Assembly: GCA_964372095.1 (NCBI GenBank)
Contig: CAYJPV010000017.1
Location: 1 to 64,000, forward strand
Origin: CAYJPV01 sp964372095
GTDB lineage: Bacteria > Acidobacteriota > Vicinamibacteria > Vicinamibacterales > JAKQTR01
Length of the DNA stretch: 64,000 nt
Reading direction: 5' to 3'
The first letter of the stretch is position 1. Each line of letters starts with the position of its first letter. Shown piece after piece: positions 27,585 through 36,759 of this stretch. The notes beneath the pieces were generated by a model that worked only from the letters and a program-made list of their open reading frames with translations, was not told the DNA's origin and searched no databases. A program made the translations under genes and the position numbers.

Positions 27585-30176
27585 GTGACCAAGCGCCTGA
27601 TGTGTGTGAGCGTCGTCCTGATGTTGAGTGGCGCGGCGGCAGGACCGGCGCGTGCCGACACGCATCGTCTGCCGGCGGCCGCCGGACGCGCCGCTCGTGA
27701 TGCGGGTGCGCGCATCGAGGCCGCGGAGCTGACCGGGGCGTTGGCCGTGAAGCTGGACGGCGAATTGTCGGAGACGGCGTGGGATCTCGCCACGCCCATC
27801 GACGCATTCCTGCAGCGCGAGCCCCAGGAGGGCGCGGCCCCGTCCAGCCGGACCGAAGTGCGCGTGCTCTACGACAAGGCGTACCTGTATGTCGCCGTCA
27901 GGGCCTTCGACTCCGAACCGCAGAAGATCGTCGGCATCCGGACGCGACGCGACGCCAACTCTCCCTCGGACTACCTCGGCGTGTTTGTCGACAGTTACCA
28001 CGACCGCCGGACGGGGTACATGTTCGGGGTCAACGCGGCAGGCGTGAAGAAGGATGCCTACTTCTTCAACGACGGAAACCAGGACGACAGCTGGGACGCG
28101 GTGTGGGATGTCGAGGTGACGACGGACGCGGAAGGCTGGAAGGCCGAGTTCCGCATTCCCTTCTCACAGCTGCGATTCGAGCCGGGCAAGCGGGACACGT
28201 TCGGGTTTGCCGTCTGGCGCGAGATACCGCGCGTCAACGAGATCGCGACGTGGCCCGTGCTCGCCAAGAGCCGTTCGGGTTTCGTCTCGCAGTTCGGTGA
28301 ACTGGGCGGCCTGCGGCTCACCGGGGCGGCGAAGCGGCTTGAACTGACGCCGTACGTCGTGGGACAGGCACAGACGATGCCGACGGGGGACGGGAGTCCT
28401 TTCCTCAAGTCGCCGGATGGGTCGGGATCCCTCGGGGCCGACGTGAAGTACGCGCTGACGCCTGGCCTCACCCTGACCGGCACCGCCAATCCCGATTTCG
28501 GCCAGGTCGAAGCGGACCCGGCCGTCGTCAACCTGACGAGCTTCGAGACGTTCTACCAGGAGCGCCGGCCGTTTTTCGTGGAAGGCTCGGGCAACCTGCG
28601 GTTCGACCTCGACTGCAACGACGGCTCGTGCACGGGCCTGTTCTACTCGCGCCGTATCGGCCGGCAGCCTCGCGGGTATCCTGACGTGCCCGACGGCGGG
28701 TACGCGTCGGTGCCGCAGCAGACCACGATCTTCGGCGCCGCCAAGGTGACGGGCCGCGCGGGGGCATTCTCGGTGGGCGGACTGACAGCGCTGACGGCGG
28801 AAGAGCGCGCGGATGTCGCCTTCGGCCTCCAGCAGACCGCCTACACCGTCGAACCCCTGACCAATTACACGCTCGCCCAGGCCAAGCGCGAGTTCTCGAA
28901 CCAGTCGTCGCTGGGTTTCATGTTCACCAACACCGCCAGGAGGCTGAATGACGACGTGTCGTTCCTGCCGTCCGGCGCCACGACGGGCGGGGTGAACTGG
29001 GACTGGCGCCTCAAGGACAGGCGGTACTCCCTGACGGGGTACTGGGCGGGCAGCAGCGTCCGCGGCAGCGCCGAGGCCATTGATGCGCTGCAGACCAGCG
29101 CCGTCCACAACTACCAGCGCCCGGATGCCGCGCACGTCGAGTACGACCCTGCACGGACAGTGATGAACGGCCACGCGGGCATGCTGGGGTTCCAGAAGAT
29201 CGGCGGGAAAAAAGTACGGTTCAGCCTGGTGGGCAACTACAAGTCACCTGGATTCGATGTCAATGATGTCGGGTACGTCCGGCGTGCCGACACCATCCAG
29301 CAGTCCGGTTGGGTCCAGTTCCGCTGGGACACGCCAACGCGGGCGTTCCGGACCTTCCGACTGAACCTCAATCAGTGGGCCGGCTGGAACTTCGACGGCG
29401 ACCGGCGATCCGCCGGCTTCAACGTGAACGCCCACATCGTGCTCAAGTCCAACTGGTCGGCTGGCGCCGGCACGAACTTCAATGACGCCGTCGTCGACGA
29501 CCGTTCAACCCGCGGCGGGCCGTCTTTCCGGTCGACGCGCGGCGGCAACGTCTGGTACTACCTCAACACGGATGAACGGAAGGCCCTCAACGGCGGCTGG
29601 ATGGGGTACTACTTTCGGGACGAGCAGGGGTCGGTGGAATACGGGTTCGACCCGGAAGTCACGTGGCGGCCGACGTCGTTCCTCAGCCTCAGCGGCGGCG
29701 TACACTACTCGAAATCCAACGACGACACCCAGTGGGTCGACAACATCGACGGCGCGTCATCGACGCACTACGTGTTCGGCCGGATCCGGCAGACCACCGT
29801 GGCCCTGACGACGCGGGTCAACTACACGATTACCCCGAATCTGACCGTGCAAATCTACGCGCAGCCCTTCGTGTCGGCCGGCGAATACAACGAGTTCAAG
29901 GAACTGGTCAGGCCCCACGCGCAGCCCTACGCGAGCCAGTTCGCGCCCTATGCTTACGGCGGCAATCCGGACTTCAACTACCAGTCGCTGCGCATGACCA
30001 ACGTCCTGCGCTGGGAGTACAAGCCCGGTTCGGCGCTCTACGTGGTCTGGCAGCAGGGCCGGGAGACGGTGCATGAGCAGCGGCGTTTCGATTTCAGCCG
30101 CGACGTCAGCGACGTCTTCGGCCTTCCGGCTTCGAACGTGTTCCTGGTGAAGTTCTCGTACTGGCTCAACTTCTAG
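27585..30176 (+). CDS. DUF5916 outer-membrane protein with carbohydrate-binding-like N-terminal domain
   Basis: 863 residues from GTG 27585, 8 nt after GGGGAG. A signal peptide ends near ARA. Residues about 50-240 form a family-9-like carbohydrate-binding domain (KLDGELSETAWDLATPID, then VDSYHDRRTGYMFGVNAAG). The rest is the DUF5916 region, with ANPDFGQVEADPAVVNLT and FYQERRPFFVEGS, followed by alternating aromatic strands expected of an outer-membrane beta-barrel and ending in Phe. Common in Acidobacteriota and Bacteroidota; ligand unknown. The TAG stop begins a heptamer array. Confidence 0.88.
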   Translation: MTKRLMCVSVVLMLSGAAAGPARADTHRLPAAAGRAARDAGARIEAAELTGALAVKLDGELSETAWDLATPIDAFLQREPQEGAAPSSRTEVRVLYDKAYLYVAVRAFDSEPQKIVGIRTRRDANSPSDYLGVFVDSYHDRRTGYMFGVNAAGVKKDAYFFNDGNQDDSWDAVWDVEVTTDAEGWKAEFRIPFSQLRFEPGKRDTFGFAVWREIPRVNEIATWPVLAKSRSGFVSQFGELGGLRLTGAAKRLELTPYVVGQAQTMPTGDGSPFLKSPDGSGSLGADVKYALTPGLTLTGTANPDFGQVEADPAVVNLTSFETFYQERRPFFVEGSGNLRFDLDCNDGSCTGLFYSRRIGRQPRGYPDVPDGGYASVPQQTTIFGAAKVTGRAGAFSVGGLTALTAEERADVAFGLQQTAYTVEPLTNYTLAQAKREFSNQSSLGFMFTNTARRLNDDVSFLPSGATTGGVNWDWRLKDRRYSLTGYWAGSSVRGSAEAIDALQTSAVHNYQRPDAAHVEYDPARTVMNGHAGMLGFQKIGGKKVRFSLVGNYKSPGFDVNDVGYVRRADTIQQSGWVQFRWDTPTRAFRTFRLNLNQWAGWNFDGDRRSAGFNVNAHIVLKSNWSAGAGTNFNDAVVDDRSTRGGPSFRSTRGGNVWYYLNTDERKALNGGWMGYYFRDEQGSVEYGFDPEVTWRPTSFLSLSGGVHYSKSNDDTQWVDNIDGASSTHYVFGRIRQTTVALTTRVNYTITPNLTVQIYAQPFVSAGEYNEFKELVRPHAQPYASQFAPYAYGGNPDFNYQSLRMTNVLRWEYKPGSALYVVWQQGRETVHEQRRFDFSRDVSDVFGLPASNVFLVKFSYWLNF

Positions 30177-30206
30177 AGGCTAGAGGCTAGAGGCTAGAGG
30201 CTAGGG
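30174..30206. repeat. Heptamer array (AGAGGCT)n
   Basis: Four to five AGAGGCT units starting inside the TAG stop of the DUF5916 gene, nearly the same unit as the array at 16001-16041. It runs up to the putative -10 box of the next gene. Confidence 0.92.
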
Positions 30207-30207
30207 C

Positions 30208-30213
30208 TATAAT
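30208..30213 (+). promoter_or_regulatory. Possible -10 box (TATAAT) of the universal stress protein gene
   Basis: A perfect TATAAT, 37 bp before the ATG, directly after the heptamer array. No good -35 hexamer is seen, because the upstream sequence is repeat. Confidence 0.35.
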
Positions 30214-30250
30214 CCTCCTGAGCCCCCTGGTGGCGAGAGGAGGATGTCCC

Positions 30251-30718
30251 ATGTTGACGCTCAAGACCATCCTCGTACCGACCGACTTCAGCGAAGCGTC
30301 GCAGTCCGCCCTCGAGTACGCAAAGGGGCTGGCCGCGGCCTTCGGGTCGACTGTCCATGTCGTCCACGTGATGGAGGATCTGCTGGCGCACGCCTGGTCC
30401 GCCGAGGTCTACGTGGCATCGATGCCGAATCTCCGCGAGGAGATCGAGAAAGAAGCCCAGGAGCGCCTGGCCGCGATGCTGACCGATGACGACCGGACCC
30501 GGTTCAGGGCCATGACCGTCATCGTGGCGGGCAACCCGTTCCTCGAGATCGTCCGGTACGCCAAAGCCAACGCCGTCGATCTCATCGTCATGGGCACACA
30601 CGGCCGGGGACCAATCGCGCACATGCTGATGGGCAGCGTGGCGGAAAAAGTCGTGCGCAAGTCCCCGTGCCCGGTGCTCACGGTCCGCGACGCGCAACAC
30701 GACTTCATCATGCCCTAG
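30251..30718 (+). CDS. Universal stress protein (UspA family, ATP-binding type)
   Basis: 155 residues from ATG 30251, which follows GAGAGGAGG by 7 nt. It starts with TILVPTDFSEASQSALEYA and ends with VMGTHGRGPIAHMLMGSVAEKVVRKSPCPVLTV. The G-x2-G-x9-G-S nucleotide-binding signature is intact, so it belongs to the ATP-binding class. Cytosolic; probably expressed under stress or low oxygen. Single-domain, normal size. Confidence 0.93.
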   Translation: MLTLKTILVPTDFSEASQSALEYAKGLAAAFGSTVHVVHVMEDLLAHAWSAEVYVASMPNLREEIEKEAQERLAAMLTDDDRTRFRAMTVIVAGNPFLEIVRYAKANAVDLIVMGTHGRGPIAHMLMGSVAEKVVRKSPCPVLTVRDAQHDFIMP

Positions 30719-30811
30719 TGGCATGACCGATGCGGTACCCGTGTACAACACGAGAGGGATGAGGCGCGACGTGCGCGCCCCATCCCTCGTCTGTCTCTGC
30801 CGGTGTCGTGC

Positions 30812-33553
30812 CTACTTCTTGGTGACCGGCGCCTTGCCGAGGCTGATCAAGTTCGCGAAGAGCTGATACGCGCCTTCGGTCCCCGCCGGGGCCTGCCTCC
30901 AGAGGGCGAGACCGAGGTAGACCCAGCGGCCCTTGCCCACGCGCGCCTCGACGAGCGAGCCGAGCTTGACTCCCGCGTTGTCCACGAACGGGTCTTCCAT
31001 CTGGATGAGATCCACGTACTTCGGATCCTTCTCACCCAGGAAGTAGAGGCCCCGTTCCTGCGCCCAGCCCTTCCATGCGGACTCGCCGATCGTGTTGGGG
31101 TAGGTAAACACCGGGTGATCCGGCACGAGTACCTTGACTGGAGCGTGCTCGTCGGTGACGCGTCCCCGTCCCACCTGCGCCGGATACGGGCCGTACTGCG
31201 CCCGATTGAACTCCATCTTGTTGTACTGAATGATCACCGTCCCGCCCCGTTCGGCGAAGTCGAGCAGGCGGCGGTTGTAGGCTCGCAGGTCCTGGCGCCG
31301 TTCGTACGCCCGGACTCCGGTCATGATGACGTCGTACCTGGACAGGTCGCCCCACGCCAGTTCGGCCGGCCCGAGGAAGTCGACGTTCGCGCCCAATTGT
31401 TCGAGGGCGGGCGGCACCTGGTCGCCGGCACCGATGATATAGCCAAGGCGGATGTTGGGCGTCACCTTGACGTCCATGACTTTGAGAGCCGTTTCGGCCG
31501 GCTTGATGACCTGACGGCGCTGGATGTGCGGGTAGTCGATCTCCTGGTAGCCGCTGGTGAACTGCTCGCCGCCCGTGGCGGTTGAGGTGGCCACCGCGCG
31601 CAGTCTGTAGTCGCCGTGTTTCGCCGTGGCGGGCACCGTGACGGTGAAACGGACCGTGAGGGACTCATCCTCGGCGGCGAACTCGAGCGGTGCCGTTGCG
31701 GGGACGACGCTCCAGCCGACGGGCGCCTCGATGGCCAGGCTGGCCCGTGTCGCGGTCTTCATCCCGCTGGTGACCGAGACCTGGATCTCGCGGTCGACCG
31801 GCCTGGCCGATCCTCCGGGCACGACCGCCCTCTCCGGCGTCGTTCTGACCGAGAAGGCAGGCACCACGTTCAGTTCCATCCGCTTTTCGCCGAGGAGGAT
31901 GTCCTTGACGTAACGGAACTGCACGGGCAGTTCGCGCGTGATGTCCACGCCGCCCGCCTTCAACCGGAAGGTGACCCGGAACGGCGTCGGCCGGAACGGG
32001 GCTCCGAACGGCACGTCATCCGGGAAGATGTCGAGGGCGTCCTTCGGGTCCGGGCGGTTCCAGTACTCGTCGGTCCAGTACCGCGTCGTGAGCCCGGCGT
32101 TGGCCGGTATCTTCAGGTCGGCCACGCAGGTATAGACGCCGTCCGTCTTCACGACTCCCGGGGTGCATGTCGACGAGCCGTCGAAGCCGGCGATCGACAC
32201 GGCCGTCACATCCACCTCCGACGCGCCCCGGTTCACGGCCGCGAGGGACAGTTTGACGGGCTGGCCGGCGACGACGAGGCCGTCGTCAGCGATAGCCTCG
32301 AAGACGAGGTGGTATGCCGCAAAGACCGCGTTCTGGTAGTCCTGCTCCTTGACGCCGAGACGGTAGTCGAGTTCGAATCGCGCCCCGTCGCTCAGCCCCA
32401 TGGAGCCCAGTTGCGCACGCAACGACCGGAGGGCGGTCAGGCCCGCCACGATGGGTTCCGCCGTGGCCGCGTCACCTGCGGTGTCGAAGGCCTTCTGTGC
32501 CCGCTGGGCGGCGTCCGAGATGGCCGCGAGGCCGGAGGTCAGCGCGGCCGGCGGGTTGGGGCCCGCATACTGTGCCAGCGCGACGAGGCGCGTGTCGACG
32601 CCGTCGAACAGGCACGTTTCGTCCTTGTCCTTCTGGCCGGGGATCGTCGTCTCCACCAGTTCGTAGCGCGATGGGCCACCCCCCCGGCCGCCGCCCAGCC
32701 CTCCCGGGAGTGGCATCAACTGGCCCATACCCTGGCACTTGTGATTGCTGCGCGCGTCCGCGCCGACTTCGGCGTACGTGCGGCCGAGCAGCGGGTCATA
32801 GATCCCCGCATCCACCGTTGTCCTGACGCCGGGAGGGGGTGCCGGCGGGGGTGCGCCGGGCGCTGCGCCAGGCACACCAATGGCGCCCATCCCACCCGTA
32901 AAGTACAGCTTCTTGGCCTGCCAGGGCCGCAGCCCGGCCTTGATCTGCTCCGGGTACTGGGCCGGGTCTGCGGCCGCGAGGAAGGCCTCCCTGGTGAGGA
33001 TGGTCTGTGCCTGGTGGGCCCGGTCTCCGCCCCGGTTGCCCTGCAGGTTCATGGTGAGCACGACGTCGGGCCGGAACGTGCGGATGAACCGCACGTAGTC
33101 GCCGACCAGTTCCTTGCGATTCCACTTCTCGATGATCTCGGGCGGGCTGAAGGAGTAGCCGTAGTCGATGGCGCGGGTGAACCACTGCTCGGCGCCGTCG
33201 AGCCGATGGGCGGCCATCAGTTCGGACGTGCGGAGCACGGCGATATCCTGAAACAGCTCGGGGCCGATCTCGTTCTGGCCGCCGGCGCCTCTGGTCGTGT
33301 GAATGTCGACCGAGCGGAGTCCCCGCCCGTGCGTGTACATGGCGAACAGCGCATTGTGTTCGTCGTCGGGATGGGCGGCGGTCTCGAGGAACGTGCCGCT
33401 GACGTTGAGCCGGCGGATGGCCAGGCCCAGCGCGACGTGCCCGTTGTCCGGAGAGATCAGCGGCACGTGCCTGGTCTGTGCCTGCGGAGGTCCGCTGGCC
33501 ACGGTGAGGACCAGGAGCACCAGGAGTGGAACGAGGGTCGCTGTGCGTTTCAT
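30812..33553 (-). CDS. Secreted PIG-L family deacetylase with long C-terminal extension
   Basis: 913 residues from ATG 33553. Signal peptide about residues 1-26. The N-terminal domain (about 45-280) is LmbE/PIG-L-like, with the zinc motif AAHPDDE (His61, Asp63, Asp64) expected to remove acetyl groups from sugar amides. The central region holds beta-sandwich-type sequence including a NEW3-like stretch (SVTSGMKTATRASLAIEAP). The C-terminus contains VIMTGVRAYERRQDLRAYN, a flavodoxin-like or glutamine-amidotransferase-like fold. The substrate is likely an N-acetylated glycan or glycoconjugate outside the cytoplasm. It sits next to a TonB receptor. A remnant of a paralogue lies at 38244-38417. Confidence 0.85.
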   Translation of the reverse strand: MKRTATLVPLLVLLVLTVASGPPQAQTRHVPLISPDNGHVALGLAIRRLNVSGTFLETAAHPDDEHNALFAMYTHGRGLRSVDIHTTRGAGGQNEIGPELFQDIAVLRTSELMAAHRLDGAEQWFTRAIDYGYSFSPPEIIEKWNRKELVGDYVRFIRTFRPDVVLTMNLQGNRGGDRAHQAQTILTREAFLAAADPAQYPEQIKAGLRPWQAKKLYFTGGMGAIGVPGAAPGAPPPAPPPGVRTTVDAGIYDPLLGRTYAEVGADARSNHKCQGMGQLMPLPGGLGGGRGGGPSRYELVETTIPGQKDKDETCLFDGVDTRLVALAQYAGPNPPAALTSGLAAISDAAQRAQKAFDTAGDAATAEPIVAGLTALRSLRAQLGSMGLSDGARFELDYRLGVKEQDYQNAVFAAYHLVFEAIADDGLVVAGQPVKLSLAAVNRGASEVDVTAVSIAGFDGSSTCTPGVVKTDGVYTCVADLKIPANAGLTTRYWTDEYWNRPDPKDALDIFPDDVPFGAPFRPTPFRVTFRLKAGGVDITRELPVQFRYVKDILLGEKRMELNVVPAFSVRTTPERAVVPGGSARPVDREIQVSVTSGMKTATRASLAIEAPVGWSVVPATAPLEFAAEDESLTVRFTVTVPATAKHGDYRLRAVATSTATGGEQFTSGYQEIDYPHIQRRQVIKPAETALKVMDVKVTPNIRLGYIIGAGDQVPPALEQLGANVDFLGPAELAWGDLSRYDVIMTGVRAYERRQDLRAYNRRLLDFAERGGTVIIQYNKMEFNRAQYGPYPAQVGRGRVTDEHAPVKVLVPDHPVFTYPNTIGESAWKGWAQERGLYFLGEKDPKYVDLIQMEDPFVDNAGVKLGSLVEARVGKGRWVYLGLALWRQAPAGTEGAYQLFANLISLGKAPVTKK

Positions 33554-33598
33554 TGGTGGTCCCTGATGGAGCTTGAGGTTGGGGGGCGGATTGTCACA

Positions 33599-33670
33599 TG
33601 GGGCATGGGCATGGGTAGGGACAAGGGGCAAGGGGCAAGGGGCACAGAATTCCTGCCTTTCCCTTGTCCC
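33599..33670. repeat. Heptamer array (AAGGGGC) inside an inverted repeat
   Basis: Three AAGGGGC units (33623-33643), preceded by GGGCAT hexamers, lie between exact 10-bp inverted repeats GGGACAAGGG (33618-33627) and CCCTTGTCCC (33661-33670). Located between the TonB receptor and the PIG-L gene. The rest of this 150-bp gap shows no gene. Confidence 0.8.
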
Positions 33671-33704
33671 TAGTACCTGGCCCCTGGCCGCACGCCGCAA
33701 GCCG

Positions 33705-36581
33705 TTAGAAGATCACCTTGACCCCGAGCTGCAACTGGCGCTGCTCGTAGCCGCTGGTGGCGGGGAACCCGTCCCCGGACGACGGAATCGCCGACAGCGG
33801 GACGCCCAGGGTGTCGGTGGTCACGACGCTGTTCACGCCGGCCCACTGTACCGTGTTGAACAGGTTCTTGACCTCGGCGGTGAACTGCATTTCCACTGTG
33901 TTCCACACCGGGAACTTGCGCGAATACCGCAGGTCGACGTTCTTGCGGGCGGGCAGACTGAGCGAGTTGCGGGTCACACCCACGGGGCGATCGCCGGACG
34001 TGTTGTCGTTGGTGAGTTCGCGGTTGCTCCGGACGTTCACCGGAATGCCGCTGGCAAATTGGAGAGCGATGCCGAACTGGTTGTGGTTCAGAATGGCGCC
34101 GAGGACGCCGTCCACATTGAAGGTCGGCTGGGCGACGATGCTTCCGGAGAACGTGTGGCGCTGGTCGAGGATATTGGGCCCGCGGTCGAATTCAAGGTCC
34201 AGGAGGTTGGTGCGGCCGCCCACGTCGCCCTGGACCGAGAGCGTGCTCGTGACCGGCGCATTGTCCCGGCTCTGGCCGAGGGTGTAGGCCAGGTCGAACT
34301 GGAACCCCTTGGAGAAACGCCGCGTCACCTGCAGCGTCATCGCTTTGTGGTCGCCGTCGCCGATCGCCTGCACCATGTTGATGACGTTGTAGCGCGGATC
34401 CAGGCGCGTGGCGGCGCTGACGGCCGTGCTGAAGATGGGCCGCCCGTCGGACAACGTTCCCGTCGGATTGATCGGGTTGATGTTGGTGATGATCGGCAGG
34501 TTCCAGAACTTCACGTACGACGCGCCGATGCCGATCGCGTACCCCGAACCGACGGCTTTTTCGATCTGCACGTTGTTCTGCCAGCTGCGGGCGGTGCGGA
34601 AGTCCGGGTCCACCGTGGCGGCGGCGTTGGGCTGGGCGCCGCTGCCGGCGGACAGGACCGCCGGGAACGCCGGGGCGCCGAGGGTGGTCGGCGAGAAGGT
34701 GGCCGACGCCCGGGCGTTGGTGCCGTCGTTCTGCAGGGCCTGTTCGTAGATCGCGTTGAGCGGCTGGTCGTACATCAGACCGCTGTTGGCGCGCACGACC
34801 AGCCGCTGGTCATGGGTCACGGTCCACACCACGCCCACGCGCGGCTGGATGTTGTCCTTGTCCTTCGTGAAGCTGCGCGACGACACGAGGGGCGCGGACC
34901 CGTTGGCCTCGGGCGGCGAAGCCAGGTCATAGCGCACGCCGTACAGCAGCTTGACGTTCGGTTTCAGGCGCCAGTCGTCCTGCGCGAACAGGGCGAGCAT
35001 GTTCGTGGAGTACTCGAGGCCGGGCGCGCCGAAGTACTGCGTGAAGCCGGAGTACGCGAACGGATTGACGCCGTTCCGGGCGGCCAGGTAGTTGGCCACC
35101 GACGAGAACGTGTAGAGCTGGTACTGGGGCACGGTCCGGGTGTCTTCGACGTACTGGAAGCTGAATCCGGCCTTGAAGGAGTGATTGCCGCGAATATACG
35201 TGAAGTTGTCAATCAGCTGGGTGATGCCCTGGGTGAACCCGAACCCGGCGTCCGAGGCCGAGGCGATGGGCCCGCCGAAGTTCGCGGCGCCTGAGATGTT
35301 GATGGCGGGCCCGGTGCCGGCGGCGGACCCGGGTGCCCGGCTCTGGTCGCGCGTGGCGTACTGCACGCGCAGTTCGTTGAGCACGTTCGATCCGAAGGTG
35401 CTCACCAGCTGCGCCGCCACGGAATGTTGCCGGTCGGTGAAGTCCGTGCCCCGCTGGGTGGACGTCAGCCCGCCGCCGACGTTGTTGGTAATGAAGTTGT
35501 CGAAGTAGATGTACCGGATCGTCGCGCGGTTGGACGCGTTGATCTGATGGTCGATCTTGCCGATGAAGAACTTCGTATCCCCGACGGCCGGCATGTAGCC
35601 CGGTTCGGTGAGGCCCAGCGCGGCCTGGTTCGCCTGGGAAATCGTGATCACGCGGCTGCCCGAGAGATCCCGTTTCGTGCGCTCGAACCCCGCGAAGAAA
35701 TGAGTCTTGTCCTTGACGACCGGTCCGCCCAGATCCACGGTGAACAGATTGACATCGACCGGCGGTTTGGTCGCGGCCGTCGAGAAGAACGGCTTCTCGG
35801 CGAAGGCGTCCTCCTGGAACCGGTAGCTGGCCTGGCCTTTCACCCGGTTCGTGCCAGACGGGGTAATCGCGTTGTAAATCAGTCCCATGGTCTGACCGAA
35901 CTCGGGCGCGTACCCCGTCGTGATGATCTTGACCTCCCGGATCATCACTTCCGACATCGGCATCTGCCGCAGGCCGGCGCGATCTTTTTGCGTGTTGTCG
36001 TTCCCGTCGATCTGGTAGTTGACGCGGAGCAGGGCCCCGTTGGCCGTCAGGCGCGGCACGCCGAACTCCTGCGTCTCGAACCCGACCACGCCCGGCTGCA
36101 GCAGGGCGAAGTTGTAGGGATTGCGCGACGTCAGGGGCAGTTCCTTGATTTCCCGTTCGTTCAGCGTACGGCCCTGATCGATGCGCCCCATGTCGACCAG
36201 GGGCGCGTCGGCCGTGACCGACACCACCTCGCTGACCTCGCCGACGCCGAGCACGATGTCGATGACCGCCGACTGACCGGCGCTCAGCCCGATGCCCAGC
36301 CGCTCGGAGGTCTTGAACCCCGCGAGCTCGGCTGCCACACGATACGTACCCAGGGGCAGCAGCGGGGCCCGGTACAGCCCGCTCTCGTTGGTGACGACCG
36401 TCCGGGTCGTGCCGGTATCGGTGTTGGTCACCGTGACGGACACGCCGGGCAGCACGCCGCCGGAGTTGTCACGGACCGTGCCTTCGATGGTGCCGTTGAT
36501 GGACTGCGACTGGGCAAACGCCAAGGGGGCGATTCCCAGGCACAGCAAGGCGAGTACTGTGCTGCGGATTAGATAACGCAT
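33705..36581 (-). CDS. TonB-dependent receptor with carboxypeptidase-regulatory-like N-terminal domain (Oar-like)
   Basis: Outer-membrane receptor, 958 residues. Signal peptide ends at AFAQ. Residues about 28-110 form a carboxypeptidase-regulatory-like beta-sandwich (INGTIEGTVRDNSGGVLPGV, GLYRAPLLPLGTYRV). The plug follows with TADAPLVDMGRIDQGRTL and LPLTSRNPYNFALLQPGVVG. The remainder is a 22-strand-type barrel rich in aromatic residues, ending VKVIF. This combination is abundant in Acidobacteriota and is linked to uptake of oligosaccharides or peptides. The adjacent PIG-L deacetylase and ROK regulator hint at amino-sugar glycans. Confidence 0.93.
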   Translation of the reverse strand: MRYLIRSTVLALLCLGIAPLAFAQSQSINGTIEGTVRDNSGGVLPGVSVTVTNTDTGTTRTVVTNESGLYRAPLLPLGTYRVAAELAGFKTSERLGIGLSAGQSAVIDIVLGVGEVSEVVSVTADAPLVDMGRIDQGRTLNEREIKELPLTSRNPYNFALLQPGVVGFETQEFGVPRLTANGALLRVNYQIDGNDNTQKDRAGLRQMPMSEVMIREVKIITTGYAPEFGQTMGLIYNAITPSGTNRVKGQASYRFQEDAFAEKPFFSTAATKPPVDVNLFTVDLGGPVVKDKTHFFAGFERTKRDLSGSRVITISQANQAALGLTEPGYMPAVGDTKFFIGKIDHQINASNRATIRYIYFDNFITNNVGGGLTSTQRGTDFTDRQHSVAAQLVSTFGSNVLNELRVQYATRDQSRAPGSAAGTGPAINISGAANFGGPIASASDAGFGFTQGITQLIDNFTYIRGNHSFKAGFSFQYVEDTRTVPQYQLYTFSSVANYLAARNGVNPFAYSGFTQYFGAPGLEYSTNMLALFAQDDWRLKPNVKLLYGVRYDLASPPEANGSAPLVSSRSFTKDKDNIQPRVGVVWTVTHDQRLVVRANSGLMYDQPLNAIYEQALQNDGTNARASATFSPTTLGAPAFPAVLSAGSGAQPNAAATVDPDFRTARSWQNNVQIEKAVGSGYAIGIGASYVKFWNLPIITNINPINPTGTLSDGRPIFSTAVSAATRLDPRYNVINMVQAIGDGDHKAMTLQVTRRFSKGFQFDLAYTLGQSRDNAPVTSTLSVQGDVGGRTNLLDLEFDRGPNILDQRHTFSGSIVAQPTFNVDGVLGAILNHNQFGIALQFASGIPVNVRSNRELTNDNTSGDRPVGVTRNSLSLPARKNVDLRYSRKFPVWNTVEMQFTAEVKNLFNTVQWAGVNSVVTTDTLGVPLSAIPSSGDGFPATSGYEQRQLQLGVKVIF

Positions 36582-36759
36582 CTCGGGGATTCTCCAGGTG
36601 TAGGCAGGGAAGTTGACGGTTGTTGCGAAAGAGAAGGACCCGCCCCGGCTGGATGAAGGCGGAGGCGCGAGGAGGAGGATCGCGCCACCGGCATCCAGCC
36701 GAGGTGGGCCTGTCCGAATGGGGTGCCGGAGTGCGGGCCGACCGGTCTGGCGTGCCTCC

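Noticed and set aside
31616..33673. 685-codon open frame antisense to the PIG-L gene
   Set aside because: No domain or signal is visible, and the opposite strand has the HPDD motif and a signal peptide.
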